64,000 nt of DNA, taken from the NCBI GenBank assembly GCA_942492205.1, contig CALODT010000001.1:1426001-1490000 (forward strand), written 5' to 3'. This DNA comes from UBA1847 sp942492205 (GTDB lineage Bacteria > Pseudomonadota > Gammaproteobacteria > Steroidobacterales > Woeseiaceae). The notes under the pieces are model-generated. The model was given only the letters and a program-made list of their open reading frames with translations, was not told where the DNA came from and did no database searches. The stretch's first letter is position 1. Every line of letters starts with the position of its first letter. The translations under genes were made by a program, and so were the position numbers. Below, piece after piece: positions 32,731 through 41,619 of this stretch.

Positions 32731-33830
32731 GTTTCGGAGCTCGAGCGCTCATCCGGCTCGGCGCACTCGAACATAACCTCGATGTTATTCGCAAGGCCGC
32801 CCCGGGTTCCCGGGTAATGGCGGTGATCAAAGCAAACGCTTATGGTCATGGCATGGTGACGGTTGCCCAGCACCTCACCGATGTCGATGCGTTCGCCGTC
32901 GCTCGCGTACCGGAGGCCCTGTTGCTGCAGGAGAACGGCATTGAGGCTCCCATCGTCTTGCTGGCGGGCGTGATGACCGAAGCGGAGCTGGCGAGCGCCA
33001 TCGAGCATCGGTTTCAGCCGGTTGTGCATTGTTTCGAGCAGGTGGAGCTCCTTGAGAACAGCCGCTCTGGCGCTGTCACGGTCTGGCTCAAGATCGATAC
33101 CGGTATGAATCGGCTCGGCTTCCCGCCACAGGAATGCGAGCGGGTCCTCCAGCGATTGAAGGCGATCCCGGTGATCCGCGAGGTGCGGCTGATGACGCAT
33201 CTGTCGAGCGCCGACGAACTCGAGACAGAGACGACCGCCGCGCAGCTCGCGCGCTTCCGGCCGCTGGTCGAGGGCTTCGACGGCGCGGTCAGCATCGGCA
33301 ACACGCCAGGCATACTCGGCTGGCCTGAGGTTGCGAGCGCCCGGCAGAGGTTCGGTCTTGCCGGGGATTCCTGGATTCGGCCCGGCATCGCCTTGTTCGG
33401 CGTTTCTCCGTTCGCCGATAAAGTCGGGGCAGAGCTGGGCCTGAAACCCGTGATGCAGTTCGAGGCACGCCTGATCGCGAAAAAGCCACTTTCGAGTGGT
33501 GCCAGAGTTGGCTACAAGGGCAGCTATATCAGCGACAGCCAGACGCAATTGGGGATCATCTCGGCTGGCTACGGGGACGGCTACACACGACACTTTCGTA
33601 CCGGCACGCCAGTACTCATTAATGGTCGGCGTGTGCCATTAATCGGCAACGTCTCTATGGATATGATCGCCGTTGATCTCGGCCCCGATGCGCGCGACAA
33701 GGTTGGCGATATAGCGACGTTATGGGGAAGCGGGCTACCCGTTGAAGAGGTCGCCCCGTTTGCTGACGCGATACCGTATGAACTGGTATGCGGGGTAATG
33801 AATCGTGAGGACAGCGAAGTCGTCGAGTAG
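32727..33830 (+). CDS. alr: Alanine racemase
   Basis: A 367-residue PLP enzyme that makes D-alanine for peptidoglycan. Seen: the PLP-lysine motif VIKANAYGHGM near residue 34, KIDTGMNRLGF, SIGNTPGILGW and the second catalytic tyrosine in VGYKGSYIS near 262. Also VSMDMIAVDLG. Length matches Alr/DadX (about 357). GTG start overlaps the dnaB stop by 4 nt. Confidence 0.97.
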   Translation: MSFGARALIRLGALEHNLDVIRKAAPGSRVMAVIKANAYGHGMVTVAQHLTDVDAFAVARVPEALLLQENGIEAPIVLLAGVMTEAELASAIEHRFQPVVHCFEQVELLENSRSGAVTVWLKIDTGMNRLGFPPQECERVLQRLKAIPVIREVRLMTHLSSADELETETTAAQLARFRPLVEGFDGAVSIGNTPGILGWPEVASARQRFGLAGDSWIRPGIALFGVSPFADKVGAELGLKPVMQFEARLIAKKPLSSGARVGYKGSYISDSQTQLGIISAGYGDGYTRHFRTGTPVLINGRRVPLIGNVSMDMIAVDLGPDARDKVGDIATLWGSGLPVEEVAPFADAIPYELVCGVMNREDSEVVE

Positions 33831-33891
33831 CGCTCGTCCCGCGAGCCCGTGCCGGCAAGCCTGGCCGTGATTGGCAGAGAGCCCGTTGAAT

Positions 33892-33917
33892 CGCCGCAGG
33901 ACAGTCCGCCAGCGGCG
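33892..33917. terminator. Possible bidirectional hairpin between alr and the FHA gene
   Basis: CGCCGC (33892-33897) pairs with GCGGCG (33912-33917) and is followed by AACAATTATT. It lies between two convergent genes. The tail is AT-rich rather than a clean U-run, so termination strength is uncertain. Confidence 0.35.
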
Positions 33918-33925
33918 AACAATTA

Positions 33926-34792
33926 TTAGGACAGGAAAAACCCCATCTTCACGCCGGCGAGTTGTACGACATCGTTGTCGGTCAGCTTGCGGGCCTGCGG
34001 GCCGGTCGGCTCGCCGTTGACCAGCGGGTAGTCGCCTTCCTTACCCGACTCGACGTGCACGATGTAGTAGCCCTCGGCGCGTCGTGTGATGGCCGCGACC
34101 TGAACGCCGGGTCGTCCCAGCGTCGTCAGTGCCTTGGTCAGTTCGAGTTCTCGTCCTGCAAATGCGCCGCTCAATACCTGCAGCTTGGCCATGGGCAGTG
34201 CACTGGGCGCGCTGGACGGGTCGATTCCGGTCTGCGTAGCGGTGGGCGGTGGGGGAGGCGGCGGCGGCGCCGCATATTCCTCGGCTTTCTTCGCAGGTGG
34301 CTCATCGTCCAGTGCAGCGGCTTCTTCGGGATCCAGCCTGACCGCGGCGGCTGCGGCGGCATCGGCATCTGAACCGGATTCCTGGCGCGCCGCCTCGGCC
34401 GCGGCTTCTGCGGCCTTCTCGGCTTTCGCGAGCTGATCCGCGCTCTGCTGACCGGCCGGGATCACCATGGTCTTCTCGAACTCGTCCTGCTCGTTCTCGG
34501 TAACCTGCTGATCAGAGAAGCGCAGCTGATGGTGGCCGATCGTGATGACGTCACCGTGCTGCAGGGCATGCTTCTTGATCAGCTTGCCATTCACGTAGGT
34601 GCCGTTGGTGCTATTGAGATCCTCAAGGAACGAATCGTTGAGGATATTGATAATCAGGGAGTGATGACCGCTGACCGCAGGATTGTCGATTCGTACATCA
34701 TTGTCCGGAAGGCGCCCAACCGTGTAGCGCTCTTTCGTCATGTTGTATTCCGCCAGAACCTGGTTGTCCAGACTTAGAAATAACCGTGCCAT
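33926..34792 (-). CDS. Protein with two FHA domains
   Basis: A 288-residue cytoplasmic protein likely to read phosphothreonine made by the adjacent kinase. The first FHA domain (1-95) is canonical: YTVGRLPDNDVRIDNPAVSG-H-H, then LEDLNSTNGTYVNG. A linker of about 100 residues is rich in A, E and P (with a run of eight prolines near 180). The second FHA-like domain (about 200-288) has LTTLGRPGVQVAAITRR and DNDVVQLAGVKMGF, with weaker binding motifs. It ends a three-gene operon after the kinase and phosphatase genes, with gaps of 31 and 29 bp. Confidence 0.88.
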   Translation of the reverse strand: MARLFLSLDNQVLAEYNMTKERYTVGRLPDNDVRIDNPAVSGHHSLIINILNDSFLEDLNSTNGTYVNGKLIKKHALQHGDVITIGHHQLRFSDQQVTENEQDEFEKTMVIPAGQQSADQLAKAEKAAEAAAEAARQESGSDADAAAAAAVRLDPEEAAALDDEPPAKKAEEYAAPPPPPPPPTATQTGIDPSSAPSALPMAKLQVLSGAFAGRELELTKALTTLGRPGVQVAAITRRAEGYYIVHVESGKEGDYPLVNGEPTGPQARKLTDNDVVQLAGVKMGFFLS

Positions 34793-34821
34793 TTTTACTC
34801 GCTCTTAGACCGCTGCGTCCC

Positions 34822-35649
34822 TTATGAACGAAACAAGCCGGCAATCTTTGCGAACAGACCCTTCTTCGCCGGGAAGGGTTCTTTGATCTGCGCAAGCATT
34901 ACCGATATGTTGTCTCGTCCGCCGTGGTCGTTGGCCAAGTCAACAAGCTGTTGACCAACTACCTCAAGACTATCATTAAAAGTACTGATAGTTAAGTGAA
35001 TATCGTCATCTTCGACCATGTCCGGCAGGCCGTCCGAGCAGAGCAGGTAGATATCTCCCGGGAGGACGTCGTGTTCGTGAACTTCGACCTCGACGACCGG
35101 CTCGACGCCCAGCGCCCTGGTCACGTAATTTCGGTTGGTTGAGCGCTGCGCTTCTTCTTCCGAGTAAAATCCCCGGTCAACCAGTTCCTGCAGCAGCGAG
35201 TGGTCCATTGTAATCTGCTCGAGCTGCCCGTCACGCAGGCGGTACGCACGCGAATCGCCGACGTGAGCGATCGATACGCGGTCGTCATAGTACATGCAGG
35301 CCACGATGGTCGTGCCCATGCCCTCGCAATGCGTCTGGCTCTGCGCCGTCTGGTAAATGATCTTGTTGGCCCGATAAACGGCGTCGCGCAGCACGATAGA
35401 CTGGCGCATCATCCCGCTGTGCGGGTCAATATCATCACGTTCTTCCCGGTTCGCGCCAACGGCGGCGAGGTCGGTTACGATCTGAACCGCGATACCACTG
35501 GCCACTTCGCCTGCGTTGTACCCGCCCATGCCGTCGGCGAGTACCATCAGTCCGATTTCGGGCACGGAGCCGATCGCGTCCTCGTTGTGCTCCCGCACGC
35601 GACCCGTATCGGTGATCTCGGCAAAATCGATTTTTCCGCGTAGGTTCAT
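34822..35649 (-). CDS. PP2C-family Ser/Thr protein phosphatase
   Basis: A 275-residue metal-dependent phosphatase expected to reverse the adjacent kinase. All PP2C motifs are visible: DTGRVREHNEDAIG, LADGMGGYNAGE, HVGDSRAYRLRDGQ, LLCSDGLPDMV and HGGRDNISVML, giving the aspartates for the two-metal centre. No membrane helix is seen. The frame is open to 35787, but ATG 35649 gives the normal family start just before the domain. It lies between the kinase and FHA genes on one transcript. Confidence 0.94.
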   Translation of the reverse strand: MNLRGKIDFAEITDTGRVREHNEDAIGSVPEIGLMVLADGMGGYNAGEVASGIAVQIVTDLAAVGANREERDDIDPHSGMMRQSIVLRDAVYRANKIIYQTAQSQTHCEGMGTTIVACMYYDDRVSIAHVGDSRAYRLRDGQLEQITMDHSLLQELVDRGFYSEEEAQRSTNRNYVTRALGVEPVVEVEVHEHDVLPGDIYLLCSDGLPDMVEDDDIHLTISTFNDSLEVVGQQLVDLANDHGGRDNISVMLAQIKEPFPAKKGLFAKIAGLFRS

Positions 35650-35680
35650 AGGCTGGTGTCTTTCTCGCTCGTCGCTCTTG

Positions 35681-37762
35681 TTATGAGAATCTTGCGCAAT
35701 TCCTGAGCGCGATCGCCATTTCGGCGCCACAGGAAAAACGGTCTTCCGGTCGCTTCGCCATTGCCTTCGCCAATACGGCGTCGACACTCGGCGGGATACC
35801 TGTCCGTCTGGAAGACACCGGTGCGGGATCGTCAGTCGTAATCTTGGTCATCAAAACAGCTATGTTTGTGGCCTTGAACGGGACCTCTCCCACAAGAAGC
35901 TCGTATAGGGTAACACCAAGTGAAAATAAGTCCGATAGGCCGGTGAGATCTTCGGCGCCGAGCTGCTCAGGCGACATGTACATCGGCGTCCCCAGTACGA
36001 TCCCGGTCTTGGTGCGATTATTGTCCGTGAGGCGTGCCACGCCGAAATCGCTGATCTTCAGGGAGCCGTCTTTCGGGTTGTACAGCAGGTTGGCAGGCTT
36101 GATGTCGCGGTGGATCACGCCCTGATGATGGGCATAGTCGAGTGCCTCGGCGGTCAGCGCACAGAGTTCCAGCGCGCGCTTCGGCGCGAGCAGCCGCTTG
36201 GGGTCGGTGAAATCCTTGAGCGGTATGCCGGGTACGTATTCCATTGCGATATAGGCAAGGCCCTTGTCCTCACCTGCATCGAATACCGTGATGATGTTGG
36301 GGTGTGTCAGTCGCCCTGCGGATTCCGCTTCGCGATAAAAGCGCAGCCGCGCTTCCTTGAGTTCCTCGTCTTCGAACTCCTTCTCTATCGGTATGACCTT
36401 GATGGCCAGCGAGCGGTTGATTCTCGGGTCCTTGCCAAGATAGACGGCGCCCATGGCGCCGCGCCCGATCTTTCGCTGCACCATGTAGCGCCCGAGTCGC
36501 TGGGGTACGCCGCTCATGTGTTTCGGCGAAAGGCTCGCTTCAGCATGACCTGTGTGCGTGCGCTTCATCCATTCCAGCACCGCCTCGGCGCGTTCCGGTT
36601 TGGCTTGCTCCTCGAAGGCGAGCGACAACTTGTACATCAGGGCCGCAACCGTCTCGGATGGATTGCAGCGGCGAAATTCTGCAAACGCCGGTTCCAGACG
36701 GCCTGCCGAGAGAAAATCCGATCCGCGCTTTAGTGCGTCGACGGAGACCTTTTTGACATTCTGCACCAGGTAGGAGCTCAGTATTGCGACGCCAAGGAAA
36801 ATCAGGATAGGCCGACCGAGATCGATGCGGGTATCAAGGACAAACAGCAGGAGGAATTCGACGAACAGGAGTGAGAGCGCGGTAACCAGTGTGAAGATGC
36901 CAACTTCGCGTCGATTGCGGTCGGGCAGGAACAACACAGCAATGATGGCCAACAGAACGGGCGCGAGCCATTCCATGGCCTTGGCCCAGGCCGGCGCTAT
37001 TATCATGCGTTCGTTTTCGATGTCGGCCAGCAGGGCAGCCGTCAATTCAGATGCGGTCACAAACTGGCCGGATGGCAATAACGCCTCGGCTCCGACGATC
37101 GGCGGGTCCGCGTCAACGAAAACAGTCGCGCCTGACAAGTCTGTCTGTCCCTCGAGGATCTCGGCCACACTGAGCCTCGGTAGCGGCGCGTAACTTGAAA
37201 AGTAGATCGTATCGTCCGAGCGCGACAGCCGAGGCGCCGTCGCAGTAATCGACTCTGCCAACGCAATTGCAAATGGCAGCGACGGCGACATTACGTCACC
37301 ATTGAAGTGCCAGAGTTCGGAGCGCCGCAATACGCCGTCATTGTCCGCCTTGTGACCGACGAAGCCCTTGTTCCGTGACACGTCAGCGAGTCGATGGCGG
37401 GCAGGCACAAAAACCGGTGCCCCGGAGTTCAGGCGGGCCGACCAGTCTGGCAGATCTACGGCGGCTGGAATGTCAGCGGGGTTCGTCAGGATGATGCGCT
37501 TGGCGTTGACGGCCTGCAGCTTCTGGATGATCTTTCCGTACTGCTGCAGGACTTGCTCGGGAGACGCGCGCTGCGGGTCGATACTCACGATGAAGGCGTT
37601 GTCCAGCGGCTTTGTGGGCAGGCTGCTGGCGAACTGGTCGTAAAGCAGGCGGTCGGCGGCAACAAACCACTGTGCCAGGGGCCCATAGACCAGTAACAGC
37701 AGGACGCTCGCAAAGATAAGCGCGATCAGTCGATTGCGTTTGCTGTTACTTGCCGTCTTCAA
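35681..37762 (-). CDS. CHASE2-domain Ser/Thr protein kinase, membrane receptor type
   Basis: A 693-residue sensor kinase. Seen: one N-terminal membrane helix (10-32), an extracytoplasmic CHASE2 domain (about 35-260) with NAFIVSID and GVLRRSELWHFNGDV, three membrane helices (about 265-340), a linker, then a Hanks-type kinase domain from residue 424: glycine loop GRGAMGAVY, catalytic Lys 455 in LAIK, HRDIKPAN at 551 and DFG at 572, with GTPMYMSPEQ. All catalytic residues are present. It heads an operon with a PP2C phosphatase and FHA protein. The signal sensed by CHASE2 is not known. Confidence 0.94.
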   Translation of the reverse strand: MKTASNSKRNRLIALIFASVLLLLVYGPLAQWFVAADRLLYDQFASSLPTKPLDNAFIVSIDPQRASPEQVLQQYGKIIQKLQAVNAKRIILTNPADIPAAVDLPDWSARLNSGAPVFVPARHRLADVSRNKGFVGHKADNDGVLRRSELWHFNGDVMSPSLPFAIALAESITATAPRLSRSDDTIYFSSYAPLPRLSVAEILEGQTDLSGATVFVDADPPIVGAEALLPSGQFVTASELTAALLADIENERMIIAPAWAKAMEWLAPVLLAIIAVLFLPDRNRREVGIFTLVTALSLLFVEFLLLFVLDTRIDLGRPILIFLGVAILSSYLVQNVKKVSVDALKRGSDFLSAGRLEPAFAEFRRCNPSETVAALMYKLSLAFEEQAKPERAEAVLEWMKRTHTGHAEASLSPKHMSGVPQRLGRYMVQRKIGRGAMGAVYLGKDPRINRSLAIKVIPIEKEFEDEELKEARLRFYREAESAGRLTHPNIITVFDAGEDKGLAYIAMEYVPGIPLKDFTDPKRLLAPKRALELCALTAEALDYAHHQGVIHRDIKPANLLYNPKDGSLKISDFGVARLTDNNRTKTGIVLGTPMYMSPEQLGAEDLTGLSDLFSLGVTLYELLVGEVPFKATNIAVLMTKITTDDPAPVSSRRTGIPPSVDAVLAKAMAKRPEDRFSCGAEMAIALRNCARFS

Positions 37763-37792
37763 AGTGCTTCATGTCCCTGTTTTAAGGGCGAA

Positions 37793-37798
37793 ATTATA
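37793..37798 (-). promoter_or_regulatory. Putative -10 element of the kinase operon
   Basis: Leftward TATAAT lies 30 bp before the kinase ATG in an AT-rich gap. The best -35 candidates 16-18 bp upstream are weak (CATTAC). Confidence 0.42.
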
Positions 37799-37897
37799 AG
37801 TAAATGCAGCTATACGTAATGAGATAGGGTTGGCACTTTTTATGTAATAACAGTCCTGAACGTGGTGCTACTATTGCCCTGCAGGACAATTGCCGAA

Positions 37898-37967
37898 TTT
37901 AACAATAATCTGTTCGACGGTCGCGCTAATTGCGCGCGTGAGCGTACTAATCCCTTTTTTAACAATA
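37898..37967. repeat. Pair of TTTAACAATA repeats in the kinase-radA gap
   Basis: The 10-mer occurs at 37898-37907 and 37958-37967, exactly 60 bp apart, in the 286-bp divergent region. The region is much more AT-rich than its neighbours. It may be a regulator site; nothing else is recognised in this gap. Confidence 0.4.
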
Positions 37968-38048
37968 TGTTATGTGCCTCGGGCAAGGGCGTTAACGGGA
38001 TGGGGTGCGCACCCGTCCGGGTCGAGAAGAAATGCAGGGGTAGAAACC

Positions 38049-39389
38049 GTGGCGAAGGCCAAGAAAGCCTATGTGTGTGGCGAATGTGGGGCTCACAGCG
38101 TCAAGTGGGCCGGACAGTGCCCCGAATGCCTGATGTGGAACACACTCGCGGAGCAGTCCTTCGCCGCGAGCAGTGCTTCAACCGGCAGCGGTGCTGTCGC
38201 GCAGCGACTCGACGAGTTGACCGGCGACGTCGAGCAACGATTTGCGACTGGTTTCAGTGAGTTTGACCGGGTGCTGGGTGGTGGGCTGGTTCCCGGCGCC
38301 GTCGTATTGCTCGGTGGCGACCCCGGCGTCGGTAAATCGACCTTGCTGCAACAGGTTTCCGCAAGCCTGATGAACGAGGTGCCGGTCTGCTATGCAACCG
38401 GCGAAGAGTCATTACGGCAGATCGGTCAGCGTTCACTGCGCCTCGGCCTCAACGCGTCCGCAATGAACCTGCTATCCGATACGTCGATTGAGAACGTGTT
38501 GGAACAGGCAACTCGCTGCAACGCCAGGGCACTGGTGATCGATTCGATTCAGACCATGACGTCCGAGCACCTGCCATCGGCTCCCGGGTCGGTCGCACAG
38601 CTTCGGGAAAGCGTTGGCCGCCTCGTGCAGTTCGCAAAGCAAAACGAAGTGTCTGTTTTCGTTATCGGGCATGTGACCAAGGAGGGTGCTATTGCAGGCC
38701 CGCGTGTCGTAGAACACATGGTCGATACGGTCTTGTATTTCGAGAACGATCCGGCAAGTCGCTACACGATGATCCGGTCCGTCAAGAACCGCTTTGGCGC
38801 CAGCGGAGAAATGGGCGTTTTTGCGATGACCGAAACCGGGTTTCGCGAAGTCAGCAATCCATCCGCGATTTTCCTGTCTCGTGATTCAGTCAACGAACCG
38901 GGCAGCATCGTGTCGGTTGCGTGGGAGGGCAGCCGCCCACTGCTCGTGGAGATCCAGGCCCTGGTTGCGGAGGGCAGCAGCAATTATTCGAAGCGACTGG
39001 CACAGGGCGTTGATCAAAATCGTCTCGCATTGCTGCTGGCGGTTCTGCAACGTCACGGCGATCTGGCGATGATCGATGAGGACGTTTTCGTCAACGTGGT
39101 GGGCGGCCTGCGTATCGGGGAGACGGCCGTGGATTTGCCGACGGTGCTTGCCATCGTCTCGAGCTTCAGGGACCGAGCCTGTGCAGAGCGGCTCGTCTGT
39201 TTCGGTGAACTCGGCCTCGCCGGCGAGATCAGGCCGGTCCGTTTCGGCACTGAACGAATTGCAGCCGCCGCCAAGCAGGGCTTCACACGGGCGATCGTTC
39301 CGGCGGGTAACGTGCCGAAGAAGACGCCGAAAGGTATCGAGGTGACGGGCGTGCGGCGTCTGAGTGAAGCACTGGACGCTGCCTGGTAG
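38049..39389 (+). CDS. radA: DNA repair protein RadA
   Basis: A 446-residue RecA-like branch-migration ATPase of recombination. Seen: an N-terminal zinc finger YVCGECGAHSVKWAGQCPEC, Walker A GGDPGVGKSTLL, the RadA-specific KNRFGASGEMGVF and a C-terminal Lon-like domain with VVGGLRIGETAVDLPTVLAI and GELGLAGEIRPV. The frame is open to 37890, but GTG 38049 directly precedes the zinc finger and has an AGGGG ribosome site, so it is chosen. It converges on the CorC-type gene with a 5-bp gap. Confidence 0.96.
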   Translation: MAKAKKAYVCGECGAHSVKWAGQCPECLMWNTLAEQSFAASSASTGSGAVAQRLDELTGDVEQRFATGFSEFDRVLGGGLVPGAVVLLGGDPGVGKSTLLQQVSASLMNEVPVCYATGEESLRQIGQRSLRLGLNASAMNLLSDTSIENVLEQATRCNARALVIDSIQTMTSEHLPSAPGSVAQLRESVGRLVQFAKQNEVSVFVIGHVTKEGAIAGPRVVEHMVDTVLYFENDPASRYTMIRSVKNRFGASGEMGVFAMTETGFREVSNPSAIFLSRDSVNEPGSIVSVAWEGSRPLLVEIQALVAEGSSNYSKRLAQGVDQNRLALLLAVLQRHGDLAMIDEDVFVNVVGGLRIGETAVDLPTVLAIVSSFRDRACAERLVCFGELGLAGEIRPVRFGTERIAAAAKQGFTRAIVPAGNVPKKTPKGIEVTGVRRLSEALDAAW

Positions 39390-39394
39390 CCGCG

Positions 39395-40669
39395 TCAATC
39401 CGGTTCGGTGTCTGGAATCTTCTGTCCGACTCTCACTGAGCGGACACGATTGTCATCGGTCTCGACAATTTCGATGGGATAGCCATTGATCTTGAGGCAG
39501 GTGCCCGGTGCCGGGATAGTCTCGAGCATCTCGATAATCAAACCGTTTATCGTCTTCGGACCGTCCGTCGGCAGATCCCACGACTGCGAACGGTTCAGTT
39601 CGCGAATGTTTGCGGTAGCGTCAACCAGAAACGTATCGGCACCCTCGTCGACAACGTCGACTTCGTCGTCGGCCGGGTCTGTTGTGAACTCGCCGACAAT
39701 TTCCTCGAGAATGTCTTCCAGCGTGACAATGCCCTGAATGTCGCCGTACTCGTCCACGACCAGCGCCGTACGTTCCCGTCTGCGCTGGAACTGCACCAGC
39801 TGCGTGCTCAACGGCGTACCCTCCGGTACGAAGTACGGCTCGTCCAGCAGACGTAGCAGGTTTTCCCGCGTCAGATCCTGCTGTGCAAGATTGGCAAGTT
39901 TGCGCATGTGCAGGATACCGACAACCTGGTCGATGGTATCGCGGTAAACCGGCAAGCGTGTGTGCTGGCTGGCACTGATGATGACTTCGATATCAGGCGC
40001 ATCTCTGTCGAGATCGATACCGACAATTTCGTTGTGCGGCACCATCACATCATCGACAGTGACTTGTTCAAGGTCGAGAATGCTGAGCAGCATTTTCCGG
40101 TAGCGCGTCGAAAGTCTTGCGCCGGCTTCGTGGACGACCGTGCGCAGCTCTTCACGCGTCAGCGAATGCAGGTCGCTGTCGCCATCACGGACCCCTAGCA
40201 GAAAGAGCACGCCATTGGACGCCGCATTGGTCAGCCAGACGATCGGGTAGGTGATCTTCAGCAAGGGGTAGTAGACCATTGCGGCAGGAAAGGCCAGCCG
40301 TTCCGGATGTAATGCGGCCAGCGTCTTGGGCGCCGCCTCCGAAAAAATAAGGACGGCCAGCGTAAGCAGCAAGGTGCCTATTGCGACGGCGGGCTGACCG
40401 CCGATCTCGAAGGCGATCACAGCAACCAGCGATGCCGCCGAGAAGTTGACGAGGTTGTTGCCCAGCAGGATCAGGCCGATCAAACGGTCGGGCCGTTTCA
40501 GCAGCTGCTCGGCAACGCGCGCGCCGCGATGGCCTTCGCGCGCTTTGTGCCGAAGCTGGTAGCGGTTGAGGCTCATAAGAGCCGTTTCCGAGCCAGAAAA
40601 GAAGGCGGAGAGCATCAGTAGAACTAAGAGCAGACTAAACAGGCCTGCTAGCGGAACGTCGTCGCCCAA
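39395..40669 (-). CDS. CNNM/CorC (HlyC) family transporter with CBS domains
   Basis: A 424-residue membrane protein of the CorB/YfjD type. Seen: a DUF21/CNNM membrane domain (1-185) with FFSGSETALMSLNRYQLRH and FSEAAPKTLAAL, a CBS pair (about 200-325) with DVMVPHNEIVGIDLD and VVDEYGDIQGIVTLEDILEE, and a C-terminal CorC/HlyC domain (335-415). The family is linked to Mg2+ and Co2+ movement. A TTG start with GGAGG about 10 nt upstream is used. It lies before ypjD in the same order as E. coli yfjD-ypjD-ffh. Confidence 0.92.
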   Translation of the reverse strand: MGDDVPLAGLFSLLLVLLMLSAFFSGSETALMSLNRYQLRHKAREGHRGARVAEQLLKRPDRLIGLILLGNNLVNFSAASLVAVIAFEIGGQPAVAIGTLLLTLAVLIFSEAAPKTLAALHPERLAFPAAMVYYPLLKITYPIVWLTNAASNGVLFLLGVRDGDSDLHSLTREELRTVVHEAGARLSTRYRKMLLSILDLEQVTVDDVMVPHNEIVGIDLDRDAPDIEVIISASQHTRLPVYRDTIDQVVGILHMRKLANLAQQDLTRENLLRLLDEPYFVPEGTPLSTQLVQFQRRRERTALVVDEYGDIQGIVTLEDILEEIVGEFTTDPADDEVDVVDEGADTFLVDATANIRELNRSQSWDLPTDGPKTINGLIIEMLETIPAPGTCLKINGYPIEIVETDDNRVRSVRVGQKIPDTEPD

Positions 40670-40744
40670 AGGAAGGGGACCTCCAAGTCAGCCGTATGAA
40701 AAACAGTTCAACAGGCCACCGCCAAGGAGTCAAGAACGGTCGTC

Positions 40745-41572
40745 TCAGCCCCAGCTCTTGTCGAAAATCTCCTGCAGGATGACACGGCTGCCGAAGTAAG
40801 CCAGGAACAGCGTGGCGAAACCCCACAGGTAGAGCTTGATCGCACGCTTGCCGCGCCATCCGGCCACGAAGCGACCGGCCAGCAGGACGCCGAAAATCAC
40901 CCATGCGATCAGCGAAAAGGCGAACTTGTGAGCGAGATTCTGTTCCAGCAGATCGTTGACGAATGACAGGCCGGAGGCAATCGAAAGTGTCAGGCCCGCG
41001 AAACCCGCCGCGGTGACGGCGATAAGCAATCGCTCGGTCGTTTCCAGCGGTGCAAAGAGCTGGTTAATCGGCGTTATGCGAGCCGAATGCAGGCGGCGTT
41101 CCTGGATGAGGGCAAACAGCGCGACGATCGCCCCGACGGTGAGCAAACCGTAGCTCAGCAGCGCAATCAGAATATGGGCTCTGACCTGCCAGGCCATCGC
41201 GACACCGAGGGACGCTTCGATGGATGAACTCATCAGGCTTGCCGTTGCGGCCGACAGCAGCAACATCCCGGCGCTCATACCGCGCAAGGTAGGCTCAAAT
41301 GCGGCGAGCAGTGCAATGATGGCCAGTTCGAGACCAATCAGGGACGCAGCACTGCCGATCGACAGATGGAAGCCATCGCCGGGCAGAATCAATGCAAAAA
41401 GGTGCTGTTCATGCAATACGACGCCGATAATTCCGAATACGTACGCAGCCACGAAGTAGGCGCGGGACTTTGCTTTGAAACGTGGCAAGCGGCTGCAGGT
41501 GAACGCGGCTGCTGCCAGGAAATAGAGCGAAAGAATTGTGATTTGAGACACAGAATCCCTATAGGCATTCAC
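40745..41572 (-). CDS. ypjD: CcsA-family inner-membrane protein YpjD
   Basis: A 275-residue protein with eight predicted membrane helices and the histidine-bearing loops of the cytochrome c assembly CcsA/HemX family, for example WQVRAHILIALLSYGLLTVG and HKFAFSLIAWVIFG. Its role in gammaproteobacteria is not settled. Next to ffh and the CorB-type gene, as in E. coli. The listed GTG start may instead be GTG 41551, which has TAGGGA close upstream. Confidence 0.9.
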   Translation of the reverse strand: MNAYRDSVSQITILSLYFLAAAAFTCSRLPRFKAKSRAYFVAAYVFGIIGVVLHEQHLFALILPGDGFHLSIGSAASLIGLELAIIALLAAFEPTLRGMSAGMLLLSAATASLMSSSIEASLGVAMAWQVRAHILIALLSYGLLTVGAIVALFALIQERRLHSARITPINQLFAPLETTERLLIAVTAAGFAGLTLSIASGLSFVNDLLEQNLAHKFAFSLIAWVIFGVLLAGRFVAGWRGKRAIKLYLWGFATLFLAYFGSRVILQEIFDKSWG

Positions 41573-41619
41573 CTAACTTGGGATCATCCCATATGGCGTA
41601 GTCCAAGAGAACCCTCGTT

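Noticed and set aside
37828..37845. Sigma54-like promoter with TTGGCAC before radA
   Set aside because: The GC doublet expected ten bases after GG is missing (GT found), so the -12 element does not fit.
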